The notes under the pieces were generated by a model, which saw only the letters and a program-made list of their open reading frames with translations, made no database searches and had not been told where the DNA came from. From Ligustrum vulgare (taxonomy: Eukaryota > Streptophyta > Magnoliopsida > Lamiales > Oleaceae), in assembly GCA_963555705.1 (NCBI GenBank), contig OY743183.1, forward strand, positions 48,225,466-48,289,465: 64,000 bases of DNA, read 5' to 3'. Position 1 is the stretch's first letter. Every line of letters starts with the position of its first letter. Of this stretch, positions 23,501 to 34,865 are shown piece by piece. Made by a program: the position numbers and the translations under genes.

Positions 23501-26227
23501 GCTCTTATTATTGCGAGACAAATGGTTAACAATCTCAAAGCCTTGTAAATGGTTCTAAGTGTAATATTACTACAAGTGATTATGGATAGACGACTCCTTG
23601 TATTAATGAACTCTTTGATAAGATCTTAAGATAATCATATTTATCTAAATAAGATTGAAAGACTAGTAAAGATAGCCTCTAAATATTTTGGAGGTGGAAT
23701 CTATGTGGGCTTTTGAATTTTATTTAGAAGGTAAAATGATTAAGATCTTAGGCTTGGTCACACTTGTCCAAAACTCGGTTCTAATACTAGTAAGGGATGG
23801 ACCTCAAAAGGATCTGAGGTGGAATCTATATTGTTCTCTGAATCTCGTTTAGAGGATTAGATAACCAACAGTCCTTATACATTAAATGGTCTTAAGAGTT
23901 TGGGGATTAATACACTTCGATATGTGTGGATTCTTTAGTGCTCAAGATACGAGAGAGTACGAGTAATTCATCACTTTTATTGATGATGACTCAAGATCTC
24001 GATTCTATACTTAATATCTCATTGATCTTAAATATTGAAGAATTTCTAGAATTTTGGACAGAAGTTGAGAAGTAATTAAGAGAATCGAGATACTTCGATT
24101 TCATCGAGTTTTGTGTATCTCTCATATGAGTTTAGGAACCATTTATCGGAAAAGGAGAACAAGGTATTACCAAATCAATGATGAGTTATCCTCATTACTA
24201 GTTTCATTTGGAAATGTATACCGGAGATAGTCAGGTTCCTTCATAGCCTAGTACCATTGATTCGTTTCCTGAAATACCCCTAGAGTTGTGGCATGGGTGC
24301 AAGCCCAGTCTACACCACATTCAGATTTGGGGAATTTTGGCACACTAGCTGAAAGCAAGGATTGACGAGATGGTGGCAACAATGAAGGTTTGATTATATA
24401 TAAGGTATACAATGAAACTAGAAATTATTTCTTCTATAGTCCTCTGGTCCAGAAAGTATTTTTTGAATACAAATGTGACTTTCTTATAGGATAAGGCGTA
24501 TAGAAGAATACAAATCAACAAGTAAAATTCTATTGGATGAGATGTTAGAACATGGTTCAGACAACTTGATTCCAGGTTTCCGCATAGAATTAATCTTGAT
24601 GATTTGGGACTTCCTACGGAACCGATGGTTGCTGATCCTAGTGGGAGAAATAGGAAAGTGGTTCAACCACTATTTTTTCCTGGTGAACCCAATGGACAGG
24701 GAAAAACCAAAGGTAGTAGTCGAAGTTTTTCTCATTGTTTTGTCTCTTCTTTATCTTCATAAAGAGGCAGTGAAGAGGTTGATCCCAATTAGGGATATAC
24801 CAAGTAGTGGGAGAATAGGAAGGGACTCTGTTTGGACATAATGGAAATACACTTCCAGCGACTAATTGGAGTGGGACGGTTGTAAGACCACCTTCTTGAC
24901 TCTTATTCCACGGAGGGTCTTTTTAGACAGTCTCTACTGAAATAAGAGAAGAACTCCTCATTTAGGGAAGTGGTAGAAGTTATAGACTTGAAATCATGGA
25001 AGGTGAATGTGAACTCCGAATTAGATTCCTAGTAATCCAACAAAGTTTGGATATTTGTAGACACACCCAATGGGGTCAAACCTATAGGGTGTGATGATTT
25101 TTAAGATGATAAAAGAATGGTAGATGGAAAGGTTGATACCTTTAGTGCAAGGCTTATGGTTGTGGGTTTGTGAAACCCTTCTCGCCAATTGCCATGCAAA
25201 ATGTTTACCTTTATCTTTTATCCATTGTCGTTCATTGTGAAAATGAGGTACGAAAAATGGATGTCAAGATGTTGTTTCTTGAATGCATCTTGAGGAAATC
25301 ATTTACAAAGTGTAATCTAATGAGTTCATATTAAAGACCATGAAAGTAAAATTCATGGCTTACAAGTTTCCAACTTTGGATTTGGGTAATTGTTCAAGAT
25401 ATAGAATATAGAATTTGATAGAACCATTGTGATACATGTTCTTAATCAAAATCTTGATATATCTTAAGTATACTCGTGTATACAGAAAGATGAGACGGTT
25501 TTCACGACTATTTATTTGAATGACACTCTACTTATGTGTGAGAGTATTTTCATTAAATAGTAGTTGGCACCAGCAATTAGATTTGAAGGACTTGTAGATG
25601 ACTGTCTTTTTTTTTTTTCTAGACATCCGTACTTTTCGGAGTGGGAGAAAAATGAAATAGAATAGTCTCATGTTTCATGTAATAATAAGATACTATCTAT
25701 ATGTGCAATATTGAAGTCTTGAAAGGAATAATGTTCTTTGTGGACTTTATTTATCTTATGAGTATTCTCCTAAAACTCATGGTAAGATAGAGAAGGTTCC
25801 TTATGCTCCAGCTATAGGAAGCCTTACTTTGCACTAGATAGGTCATATCTTATGCTGGGGATATTGTTGGTGATTATTAGTTTGATCCAGGATCAAATCA
25901 TTGAATAGAGGTAAAGCATATACTGAAGCGTTTTCAAAAAACGAGTAAATATTTGCTTATATATTCGGCTTGTGATCTGATGGATTAAAACTAATTAAGA
26001 TCTGATTTGACTAGGACTCTCGAGAGTCGTCAAAATTGGAATATAACTGGGAGATAATGTGGTTACTTGGTTGGGTATAACACAATCTCGGATTGTTTGT
26101 TATACAACCGTGACTCACATCGAAATGAGTTATCATCTTGGTTGAGAACATAATCATTAATGTAATGATGATGTTGACAAGATGGATGATTCGATTTTCA
26201 TGTATACTCTAAGGGCAAGTGGGAGAT
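20536..26227 (+). pseudogene. Decayed copia gag-pol
   Basis: The primer site TTGGTATCAGAGC lies at 20537-20549. Integrase traces lie around 23900-24130: LIHFDMCGFFS, then FITFIDDDSRSRF. Reverse transcriptase traces lie around 25120-25550: FSARLMVVG, then RKMDVKMLFLECIL, then TIYLNDTLLM where YVDD is expected. A later VPYAPAIGSL (25797-25830) is the conserved copia segment before RNase H. The order is integrase before reverse transcriptase, which defines Ty1/copia. Stops and shifts are frequent in all blocks. The gag region is unrecognisable. A GC-rich block (about 21030-21390) lies near the 5' end. Confidence 0.85.
21030..21390. other. GC-rich block inside copia element
   Basis: This stretch is far richer in G and C than the DNA around it and is open for 70-130 codons in several frames of both strands. 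That is what high GC alone produces. None of the translations resembles a family that I recognise. It may be leader sequence of the element or captured DNA. Confidence 0.5.
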
Positions 26228-27614
26228 TGTTGGAATTATATATGCCCATAGAGTATAATTCACGACATTTAAAATAAAATATTAATTAATTGTATTAATA
26301 TGAAGTTGCGTTTGTCCACGGGTCGATTTGATATTACAAATTGAGTGTTTAAGTTGTTAAACACAGAAAGATTCAATTTGTGATTCGATCTAAAATTAAC
26401 GTTCACGATCAGTAAATTATAAATATGGACAATTTATTTTGATAAGATCGTCTCGATTTTATTAAAGTCTATCTTTGACTTTGGTAATAAAATTGAAAGT
26501 ACGTTTGGAACGTATTAGACGGGACCACGTGAAATTAATTTGTGACGTTGGCCATACAAATTTAATTTCACTTAACTATCGTATGTGGGACCTTAATCCT
26601 AATCGGATAATGGACTTCGATTACTAACTTGAAGTTCTTTGAGGTATCAATGGGTGAGATCAAATTGCTGATCAATATCTCGGTACTTTGGAAATTAAAG
26701 TGAACTAACGAGGAACATATATTCGTATTATGGAATCCGTCACCTTTTAGGTATGATCATAATCTCACTGGTTCTTCTAGTGGACAGTTGAATCTGAGCT
26801 CAGTAATTCGACAGTGACTGTTGAATCCTATGATGTGATGGGATCACATCGAACTGTCAGATAGAAGATGAGAGTTGAGAATTTATGAATATTCGGAGAA
26901 GGGCATTTTGGTCATTTTAACTTGTTCAGAATATTCGAGTTGATCGACGGGAGTAACATGTAAGAACGATAAGTCAGAGGATATAATTATTGATTAATTG
27001 TTTCAGTAATTTCAATTTTACTAAGAGTGCAATCTCGTTCTTTTAGTGGAATAGAACGTGATTAATAAATTAATTTTGACTGATCAAGAGTTGATCGGGT
27101 CATAATTAATTTATTGGAGCTTAGTTTAATTGGGTCCGATCAGGTTCCCTCGGTGGCTTCACTATAATGGGTTTATACATACTTATTACCTGTATTGGGC
27201 TATGCAGAAATGGGCCTGGGTTATGGTACTAGGCCTGGTAGGGTTTTGGAGTGTAAAGAGGTTACAAATAGTCTCCCAAGACTATTTTTCTTAACCTAAT
27301 TGGCAAAGTGACGAAACACACACTAAAGAAACACTAATCCTAGTTTAACCTAGGTCTTGAGAAAGGTGACCACGCACCTGCACAGCTGCCATTGGAGAAT
27401 ACCGAGGAAAGTTTGAGAGTTTAAAGCTTTGGTGAAATCAAGAAGCAGCGAAAAAAGATTATTGTAAAGTACGCTACAAGGGTAATATCTTTTTCTTTTT
27501 GTGTGCACAAAATTATTTATTCCAAGTTGAATACATAGAACAGAAAATCCTGTAACGAGATGATCTATCACAAGAAATCAATTTTTGTGAGTTGAACAAT
27601 CCGATTTCCCAACA
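26228..27614 (+). repeat. 3' LTR of copia element
   Basis: A 1387-bp LTR, partner of 19120-20535, starting TGTTGGAATTATATATGCCC and ending CCCAACA, followed by target duplication ACTGT. Confidence 0.92.
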
Positions 27615-27619
27615 ACTGT

Positions 27620-28596
27620 TGCATCACTCTCCAATTGATCCAAGGTATGAAATAAAATGTTATTTTTCTTAGCATGATTTTTAGTATCTTGCTTCGTGTT
27701 ATTAAATGTATGAGCTTATTTACTTCGTAAAAGATGAGAAATTTTATGATCAATCTTTATCTGGGCAGAAGCAGTGCAGGGCTTATCAGTTTGGATAATA
27801 CTATAACTCAATTTTATTGTCGAAACTTACATCTATAGATATAGTCAACGAGTCAGTTGTTTTATCACACAAAAATAACTATCTCGAAGTAGGAATTCAG
27901 AAATAGATCACGATATTTTTCAAGGAATTGAAATACACGTTTTACTGTCGAGGGATTTAAGAAAAGACTTTGAAAGTGCAATCATATTTTCTTTCGAAAT
28001 TCGCTTGATCAATAACAAGGTAAGATACATTACGTGCAAGGGGTTAATTTTTTAATTCTTCATGATGCCGATATATTGTTACTTTTAATGCTTTAGGCCT
28101 TCGGGTCAATTTCAAAATTGAATCATTCGGGATTCTATGTTAAATCCTTAAAGATCGATGTTAAATCATTCGAGATCGATGGATGGATTCTTATGTAATT
28201 TCTTGTAGTTGTTATCGTGACCAGCTGCTCTAAACGAGGAAAATGTTTTCTATTGAATGTACCACATATTTATATTATGTTTAATTGGAATTGGCACGTA
28301 TCTTACTCGATATTTTTAAATACTCGCTCTTACTTTAAAATTTTCTAGGCTAGTACGGGTCAATTGGATTGTGTCTAAATAGTGATGCGGACTGCCAATG
28401 CGATTTGGGTAATTAAAGTTACAAAGTTTTCATTTCCAGTTTTAGTTATGTTAAAAGCATTTTATTTTGCTAAATTAAACGTTTAGAATTTCAAATTAAG
28501 AATTGTTTCTTTCTACGCTTCCGCATTTATATGAAGAAAATTGAATTATTTTTAGTGATACTCCGGGTTTATTTATGAAAAATACTGGTCGTTACA
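27620..28596 (+). mobile_element. Gypsy LTR array: rest of internal B and truncated LTR C
   Basis: 27620-27748 continues the internal region broken at 19119. At TTTATG (27743-27748) it switches directly into the middle of the LTR, so the polypurine tract and about the first 450 bases of LTR C are missing. TTTATG also occurs in the LTR at the joining point, which suggests a microhomology deletion. The LTR then runs to ...GTCGTTACA at 28596, followed by primer site TGGTATCAGAGC at 28599. Confidence 0.8.
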
Positions 28597-29254
28597 GATG
28601 GTATCAGAGCCCGAACGCTTCTGTAGACTATAAAATTTATATTTTTACACGAATTCTTTTAAAAAAAGAAAACTTATGTTTATTTTTTTATTTTTTTATT
28701 GTCCGTAAATATTTTTTACTGTTCACGTGCTCGTTAACAGCTAAATTAAATTTAAATGGTAGGATTTTCTTATGTAATAATTTTCAACATCGTAAATTTT
28801 ACACCTACATTAGAATCTGCCACTTAAATTTTAAATTGATATGGTTCATTGTTCAGTTTTTAGATTTTCACATTATAAACGTTTAAATATAACATTTCGG
28901 GAGTTGATGAAAATTAAGTATTTCCATAAATCTTTTAGTTTCAAAATATCGTTGAAATTTTTTTTAAGTTTCAACGAAGTAAAAATGTGGAATTTCCTTG
29001 GCACGCGATGCTCACTATTCCATCACTCTCCGATTGATCCAAGGTATGAAATAAAATGTTATTTTTCTTAGCATGATTTTTAGTATCTTGCTTCTCCGAT
29101 TGATCCAAGGTATGAAATAAAATGTTATTTTTCTTAGCATGATTTTTAGTATCTTGCTTCGTGTTATTAAATGTATAAGCTTATTTACTTTGTAAAAGAT
29201 GAGAAATTTTATGTGCGAATTTCGAAGACGAAATTCTTTTTAAGGTGGGGAGTT
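28597..29254 (+). mobile_element. Short non-coding internal region of array unit C
   Basis: An uninterrupted internal region of about 660 bp running from primer site (28599-28610) to polypurine tract (AAGGTGGGGAGTT, 29242-29254). It includes a perfect or near-perfect 66-bp tandem duplication (29028-29093, 29094-29159) and the GAATTTCGAAGACGAAATTC tail. There is no gag or pol. Confidence 0.8.
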
Positions 29255-29553
29255 TGAAATGCCCCGAAAATTTTTAATGATAAAATTTTTAATGATTTTA
29301 TTCTGTATGTCTTTTAATTTTATTTTTTTAAAATAAAAGTCAAAGGACTAAATTGTTTTATGTTTGTACAACAAATTTATTTTGGACCAAATATTTAATA
29401 GTTGATAAAGAGATAATTACTATGTCAATATTGGACTCATTTTGTGGACCGTAATTAATCAGGATTCTTGATCCAAAAAAAAAGTTATTTTGAATAAAAT
29501 CTTGTTAAATTATATTAGATTGAAATAATATATGTTTAAACAAAATTCTTTAG
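29255..29553 (+). repeat. Gypsy LTR array: truncated LTR D
   Basis: It begins TGAAATGCCCCGAAAA and matches the first 300 bases of LTR B, then stops where the CRM-like element starts. The missing remainder does not reappear after 34865, so that part was deleted or the breakpoint is not a simple insertion. Confidence 0.8.
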
Positions 29554-29948
29554 TGAGAATCCTTATTATAATATGTCTGTTTTTGTGTACGTATATCGAC
29601 GAGACGAGTACAACTCACAACTTTGTAGTGACCTACGATGAATTTTGGGCATTCGTGTTCGTTTAGGCAGCAAAAATAGCGTTTTAATATTTTAACGCTC
29701 TTTCTGTCATTAAGTTTATTTCGAATTCTTTGATATTTAGTTGATTTAGAATAGGCTTTATATTTTCGTAGTTGATTTAGAACATATTTCATAGTTTTAT
29801 GGCCTATATATAGGGGTTATTTCATTATTTTTCATCATTCAGATTATTAATAAGGATTCTTGGGATTTCTCTCAAACTTCTTGGTAGATTCCAAGTTTTG
29901 TATTTCTTTTAAGGATTTCGTTTGAAGTCCTTATTTTTTTCTGCGTCA
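29554..29948 (+). repeat. 5' LTR of CRM-like element
   Basis: Starts TGAGAATCCTTATTATAATA and ends TTCTGCGTCA. Compared with the 3' LTR it has about 31 extra bases (around 29744-29774) made by duplication of AGTTGATTTAGAA. Confidence 0.8.
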
Positions 29949-29980
29949 AGTGGCATTAGAGCAAGGATTCGCCTAGTCCA

Positions 29981-31065
29981 ATGGCCAACAACGAAGCCGG
30001 AAGAGTTCCTCGTGACGTTTGTCGTAGGGAAGGCGACGCGGATTTGTGGGCTTCCATAGACGAGCAATTTCAAACGATGGAGAGGTTTGAGGGTATGTTG
30101 CAACAACTATTGAGACAGCAACCAGTTGTCAACGCTCCTGCCCCTGCCGACCGAAATGTTGTCGATGGAGTTTCCCTTGGCCGTCAAGGGGTTTTCAGAG
30201 ATGAAGACTCTGAGGACGAATTTGCAGAAATTTCGGGAAACTAGTAACAGGTCTGAAATCAGTCTGATTATAGGATCTGTGCAGACATCCTGTTATTCCA
30301 CGGAGAATTACAAATCGAGGAGTTTCTGGATTGGATATCGAAAGTTGAGAGGTTCTTCAATTTTCAGAAGTTGCGGAGGAACGACAGGTTAAATTAGTGT
30401 CATATAAATTACGGAGTGGTGCCGCTGTCTGGTGGGAGAGGTTACAGATGGACGAACGCCATCAAGGCAAAGTCCTAGTGCGGTCCTGGAGGCAGATGAA
30501 AGAGATTTTGATGAGCATATTTTTACCTCCCAATTACGATCAGTTATTATTCCAGAGTTTTCGAAATTGTGTGCAGGGAAACAAGTCGGTTGCGGGTTAT
30601 ACTGAGGAGTAGTATAGGCTTTCAGTTCGCAATAATCTTAGAGAAACAGAGGGGCAGCAGGTTTCCATGTATTTGGGAGGATTGAGGTCGTCTATTCCTG
30701 AGAAAATTGGGCTGCAGGTGGTTTGGACAGTTGATGAGGTGCATAACATGGCCTTGAAAGAAGAATTGATGGAGAAAACACCTACCCATTTTTCCACCTA
30801 CAGGAAAGATGTTACTGAGTCATTCAACACGACGACGAACAGGGGTAAATTCATACCAAGTGATGGGCAGTTTCAGGGGAAAACTAATGTTGATCAAACC
30901 CAAAGAAGCGCAGCGCCGAATAATAACCAGTCTGGGGGCCATCCAATTATAGTTGCGAAGGAAACATCGCGAGCACCTAATCCCTACGCGAAGCCATGAG
31001 GTTTTAAGTGCTACAGGTGTGGTCAGTTAGGGCACCGTTCGAATGAGTGTCTAGCCACAAAATCT
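29981..31065 (+). pseudogene. gag of CRM-like element, broken
   Basis: The start ATG at 29981 follows the primer site by about 20 bases. A first frame of 87 codons (MANNEAGRVPRDVCRREGDA...) ends at 30244. The reading then shifts until 30397, from where frame 1 carries the capsid part (KLRSGAAVWWERLQMDERHQ). In-frame stops occur at 30610-30612 and 30997-30999. A zinc knuckle CYRCGQLGHRSNEC (CX2CX4HX4C) lies at about 31009-31050, joining gag to the protease frame. The nucleic-acid-binding motif is intact, but no continuous Gag can be made. Confidence 0.85.
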
Positions 31066-34000
31066 ATGAATTTAGTGGATGCAGGAGAACTTGAGGAAGT
31101 AGGTCAGTATGCTGAAGGGGAAGAAGACGTAGATGACTTGTTGGATGGGGCAGAAATTGTAGAGGAACATGGGGAACATGTAAGTTGCGTCATTCAGTGG
31201 GTCGACAAAGTTCGAAGATCCTCACAAAGGAAAAACATCTTCAACGCATGTTGCAGTGTTCGGGGAAAAGTATGTGATTTGATTGTTGACAGTGGAAGTT
31301 GTGAGAATTCCCTGTCCAAGAGGCTGGTAGATCATATGAAGTTGCGGGTTGAAAATCATCCAAAACCGTATGTGATTGGGTATATTCAGAAAGGTCCTAA
31401 AGTGAATGTGACTGAGGTGTACAAGATTCCTATTTCAATTGGACAACACTATCGTGATGATGTGGTCTATGACGTGGTCGACATGGATGCTAGCCATGTG
31501 TTATTAGGCCGTCCTTGGCAGTTTGACGTGGATGTGACCTATAGGGGACGGGACAATGTTTATGTGTTCAATTGGGAAGATAAGAAAATAGCAATGGTTC
31601 CAAGACGAACCTCAGTTGGAAGTTTAAACATGACTGTAGCTAGAAATCAATCGTTGCTCTCGCTAGTTACTTCTATGTATGAGTTGTAATCCAGGATTAA
31701 AGAAGCGCGGGAAGTACATGTCGTAGTAGTACGGGCATTAGTGGTCGAAGGGAAGGAGGAACAGAGAGCTGTAGTACCAAAGAAGGTTCAAGATCTCTTG
31801 ACAAAATTCAGCGAATTGGTGTTAGAAGAATTGCAGAATGACCTCCCTCCTTTTGAGAGACACCCAACACTATATTGATTTGGTTCCAGGAGCAAGTTTT
31901 CCCAATCTACCACATTATCGGATGAGCCCTAGAGAAAATCAGATTTTGCAGGAAAAGGTGGAGGAGCTAATGGCGAAGGGGTTTATCCGAGAGAGCATGA
32001 GTCCATGCGCTGTTCCACTTTACTGGTGCCAAAGAAAGATGGAAGCTGGAGAATGTGTGTTGATAGCCGGGCAATAAATAAGATCACAGTCAGGTACAGC
32101 TTTCCAATTCCACAACTGGATGACATGATGGACATGTTGAAGGGTTCGAAGGTGTTTTCCAAAATTGATCTGGGTAGTGGCTACCATCAGATTCGGGTGA
32201 AACCTGGTGACGAATGGAAAACGGCTTTCAAGACTAAGGATGGGCTCTATGAGTGGTTGGTGATGCCACTCGACCTCTAACGCCCCGAGTACCTTCATGC
32301 GTCTTATGAACCAAGTATTGCTACCTTTCATTGGCAAGTATGTAGTTCTTTACTTTGACGATATATTGATTTACAGTCGGAGTGAAAGTGATCATATGGA
32401 GCATTTTAGGGCTGTTTTGGAGGTATTGTCAAGGAACAAGTTGTTTGTCAACTTCAAGAAGTGCATTTGGTTGACATAAAGGTTATTATTCTTTTTGTAC
32501 GTGGTCAGTCCAGATGGAATATTGGTGGATGAAGAAAAGGTCAAAGCCATTCGTTAGTGGCCGACCCCAAAAACAATAGGAGAGGTGAGGAGTTTCCATG
32601 GGTTGACAGTGTTTTACCATCGATTTTTTAGGATTTCAACAGCATTGTAGCACCTATAACAGAGTGTTTGAAGAAGGGTAAGTTTCATTTGGATGAGGCA
32701 GCGGACACAACCTTTGCAGTAATCAAAGAAAAATTGTGCACTACCCCGGTTCTTGCTTTACCCAGCTTTAACAAATTATTGAAGTGGAGTACGATGCTAA
32801 TGAAATTGGAGTTGGGGCACTATTTTCACTGACTCATGGGAGAAGAAACCGGTAACCTTTTTTAGTGAAAAATTAAGTGATGCCCATCGAAAGTGGAGTA
32901 CTTATGATCAGGGATTTTATGCCATCGTTCATGCTTTAAAACATTGGGAGCGCTACCTGATTCAGAAGGAGTTCGTTCTATACACAGATCATCAAGCGTT
33001 TAAGTATCTAAATAGCGAGCAGAGTATGAGCAACATGCATGCTCGGTGTTCGACCTATCTGCAGAAATTTCCATTTGTTTTGAAGCACAAGTCTGGAGCT
33101 TTGAACAAAGTAGACGATGTTTTGAGTCGACATGCAAGTTTGTTGGTAACAATGCAGCAAGAGGTTATTGGGTTTGAATTTCTTAAATAATTGTACACCG
33201 GAGATGAGGATTTTGCTGAAGTATGGAGTAAGTGCATTCTGAAACAAACAGATAGGGAATTCCATCTGGTGGATGGTTACATGTTCCGTGGAAATCAGTT
33301 ATGCATTCCAAGGAGTTCACTAAGGGAGCAACTAATTAGGGAATTACATGGTGGTAGTTTGAGCGGTCACCTCGGGCGTGACATGACTATTATTGGAGTA
33401 ACTAAGAGGTATTACTAGCCTCAACTGAAGCGTGATGTAGGTAATTTCGTTCGGAAGTGGTTTATGTGTCAGACTACTAAGGGACAAGCACATAATACAT
33501 GGCTCTACATGCCTTTTCCTGTACAAAATGGGATATGGGAGGATTTGTCAATTGACTTTGTATTGGGGCTTCCGCGAAATCAGCGTGGAGTAGATTATCT
33601 CCAAGATAGGGCATTTTATTCCGTGCTGGAAGACTTCGGATGCATCTCATGTGGCGCAACTATTCTTTTGCGAGATTGTTCATTTACATGGGGTACCGCA
33701 GTTCATCACTTCCGACAAAGACTCCAAGTTCCTTAGCCATTTTTGGATTACATTGCGGCAACAGATGGATACTACACTCAAGTTCAGTAGCACGACACAT
33801 CTACAGAGTGATGGTCAGACTGAGAACTTGAATTGCACACTGGGGAATCTAATTCGTGGTATTTGTGGAGATAAGATGAGACAGTAGAATATGGCACTGG
33901 CTCAAGCTGAGTTCGCTTATAATAATCTTGTTCAAACTACTACATGTAAATCTCCTTTCGATTTAGTTTATTTGAAGCCATCGAAGCATACTTTGGACCT

Positions 34001-34499
34001 AGAAAAACTCCCCAAGGTTACTGGAGCAAATATGGAAGCCAAGAATATGGATGAACAAGTCCGGAATGTTCAGGCAGAAGTGAAGTTACGGTTGGCGGAG
34101 AAGAATGCAAAGTATAAACCAGGAACGGATTCAAGAGGTGCAAGAAATTGTTTGATGAAGGCGATCCAAGTTATGGTGTTTCTGCGTAAGGAGAGGTTCC
34201 CGATTGTTTCCTATAAAAAATTGAAACCAAGAAAGTATGGTCCGTACAAGGTGATGAAGAAGATTAGTGATAACGCCTATTTGATCGACCTGCCTCCTGA
34301 CATGAACATATCTCGCACTTTTAATGTAGCTGATCTCTATGAATTTAGTGATGATGATCCGTTGTATCCAAATTACAACTCGGGGTCGAGTTCTTCACAG
34401 GTGGGGGAGAATGATGTAGAACAGATGGCGTTTGAGTTCGAAGAGGGGATGGACAGGAAATTAATCGAGAAAGAATGGTCGTCAATTAAACGGTCATAA
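31066..34499 (+). pseudogene. pol of CRM-like element, broken
   Basis: Protease with DSGS-like core (LIVDSGSCENSLSK) lies at about 31279-31320. Reverse transcriptase runs from about 31860 to 32480, with [29 protein letters not shown] and the active-site FDD (32354-32365), spread over three frames. RNase H lies around 32690-33150. Integrase begins at 33330. Its zinc-binding HHCC motif reads GHL...KWFMCQ, so the first cysteine appears replaced by tryptophan. The catalytic core is partly scrambled around 33600-33740. The C-terminal frame 33891-34499 (202 codons) keeps the GPY/F-type module. Stops at 31687, 32278, 32476, 33187 and 33415 confirm that it is dead. Confidence 0.85.
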
Positions 34500-34512
34500 C
34501 TTTTTGCACCAG

Positions 34513-34865
34513 TGTCATAATCCTTATTATAATATGTCTATTTTGGGTAGCTCAACGAGACGAGTATAACTTACAGCTTTGCAATGACCTATGATGGATT
34601 TTGGACATTTGTGTTCATTTAGGCAGCAAAAAAAGTTTGTTAATATTTTAACTCTATTTCTGACATTTAGTTTAGTTCGAATTCTTTGATATTAGTTGAT
34701 TTAGAACATATTTCATTGTTTTATGGCCTAAAATAGGGGTTATTTCATTTTTTTTCATCATTCAGATTATTAATAAAGATTCTTGAGATTTCTCTCAAAC
34801 TTCTTGGTGGATTCCAAGTTTTGTATTTTTTTAAAGAATTTCGTTTGAATTCCTTTCCATTATCA
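34513..34865 (+). repeat. 3' LTR of CRM-like element
   Basis: Matches the 5' LTR from AATCCTTATTATAATATGTC to TTTCGTTTGAA, ending ATTATCA. The last 20 bases diverge from the 5' copy. A third, older copy of the same LTR lies at about 45885-46240. Confidence 0.8.

Larger units (their letters stand above)
19120..27614 (+). mobile_element. Ty1/copia element, decayed, TSD ACTGT
   Basis: A full-length 8495-bp element with LTRs at 19120-20535 and 26228-27614, primer site at 20537, polypurine tract AAGTGGGAGAT at 26217-26227, and perfect target duplications ACTGT (19115-19119, 27615-27619). It is inserted in the short internal region of a tandem gypsy array. Its pol region has many stops and shifts. 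Confidence 0.92.
29554..34865 (+). mobile_element. CRM-like chromovirus (gypsy), defective
   Basis: A 5.3-kb gypsy element with 350-395-bp LTRs (29554-29948, about 34513-34865), a primer site variant TGGCATTAGAGC at 29951 and a recognisable but broken gag-pol. No 5-bp target duplication is visible (TTTAG on the left, AGCAA on the right). The short LTRs and the integrase tail ([20 protein letters not shown]) suggest the CRM lineage of chromoviruses; Reina is an alternative. Confidence 0.85.

Noticed and set aside
28575..29071. Frames of 76-103 codons in the short gypsy internal region
   Set aside because: No similarity to gag or pol. They start at the primer site and overlap non-coding sequence that differs by indels from its sister copy at 18701-19119.
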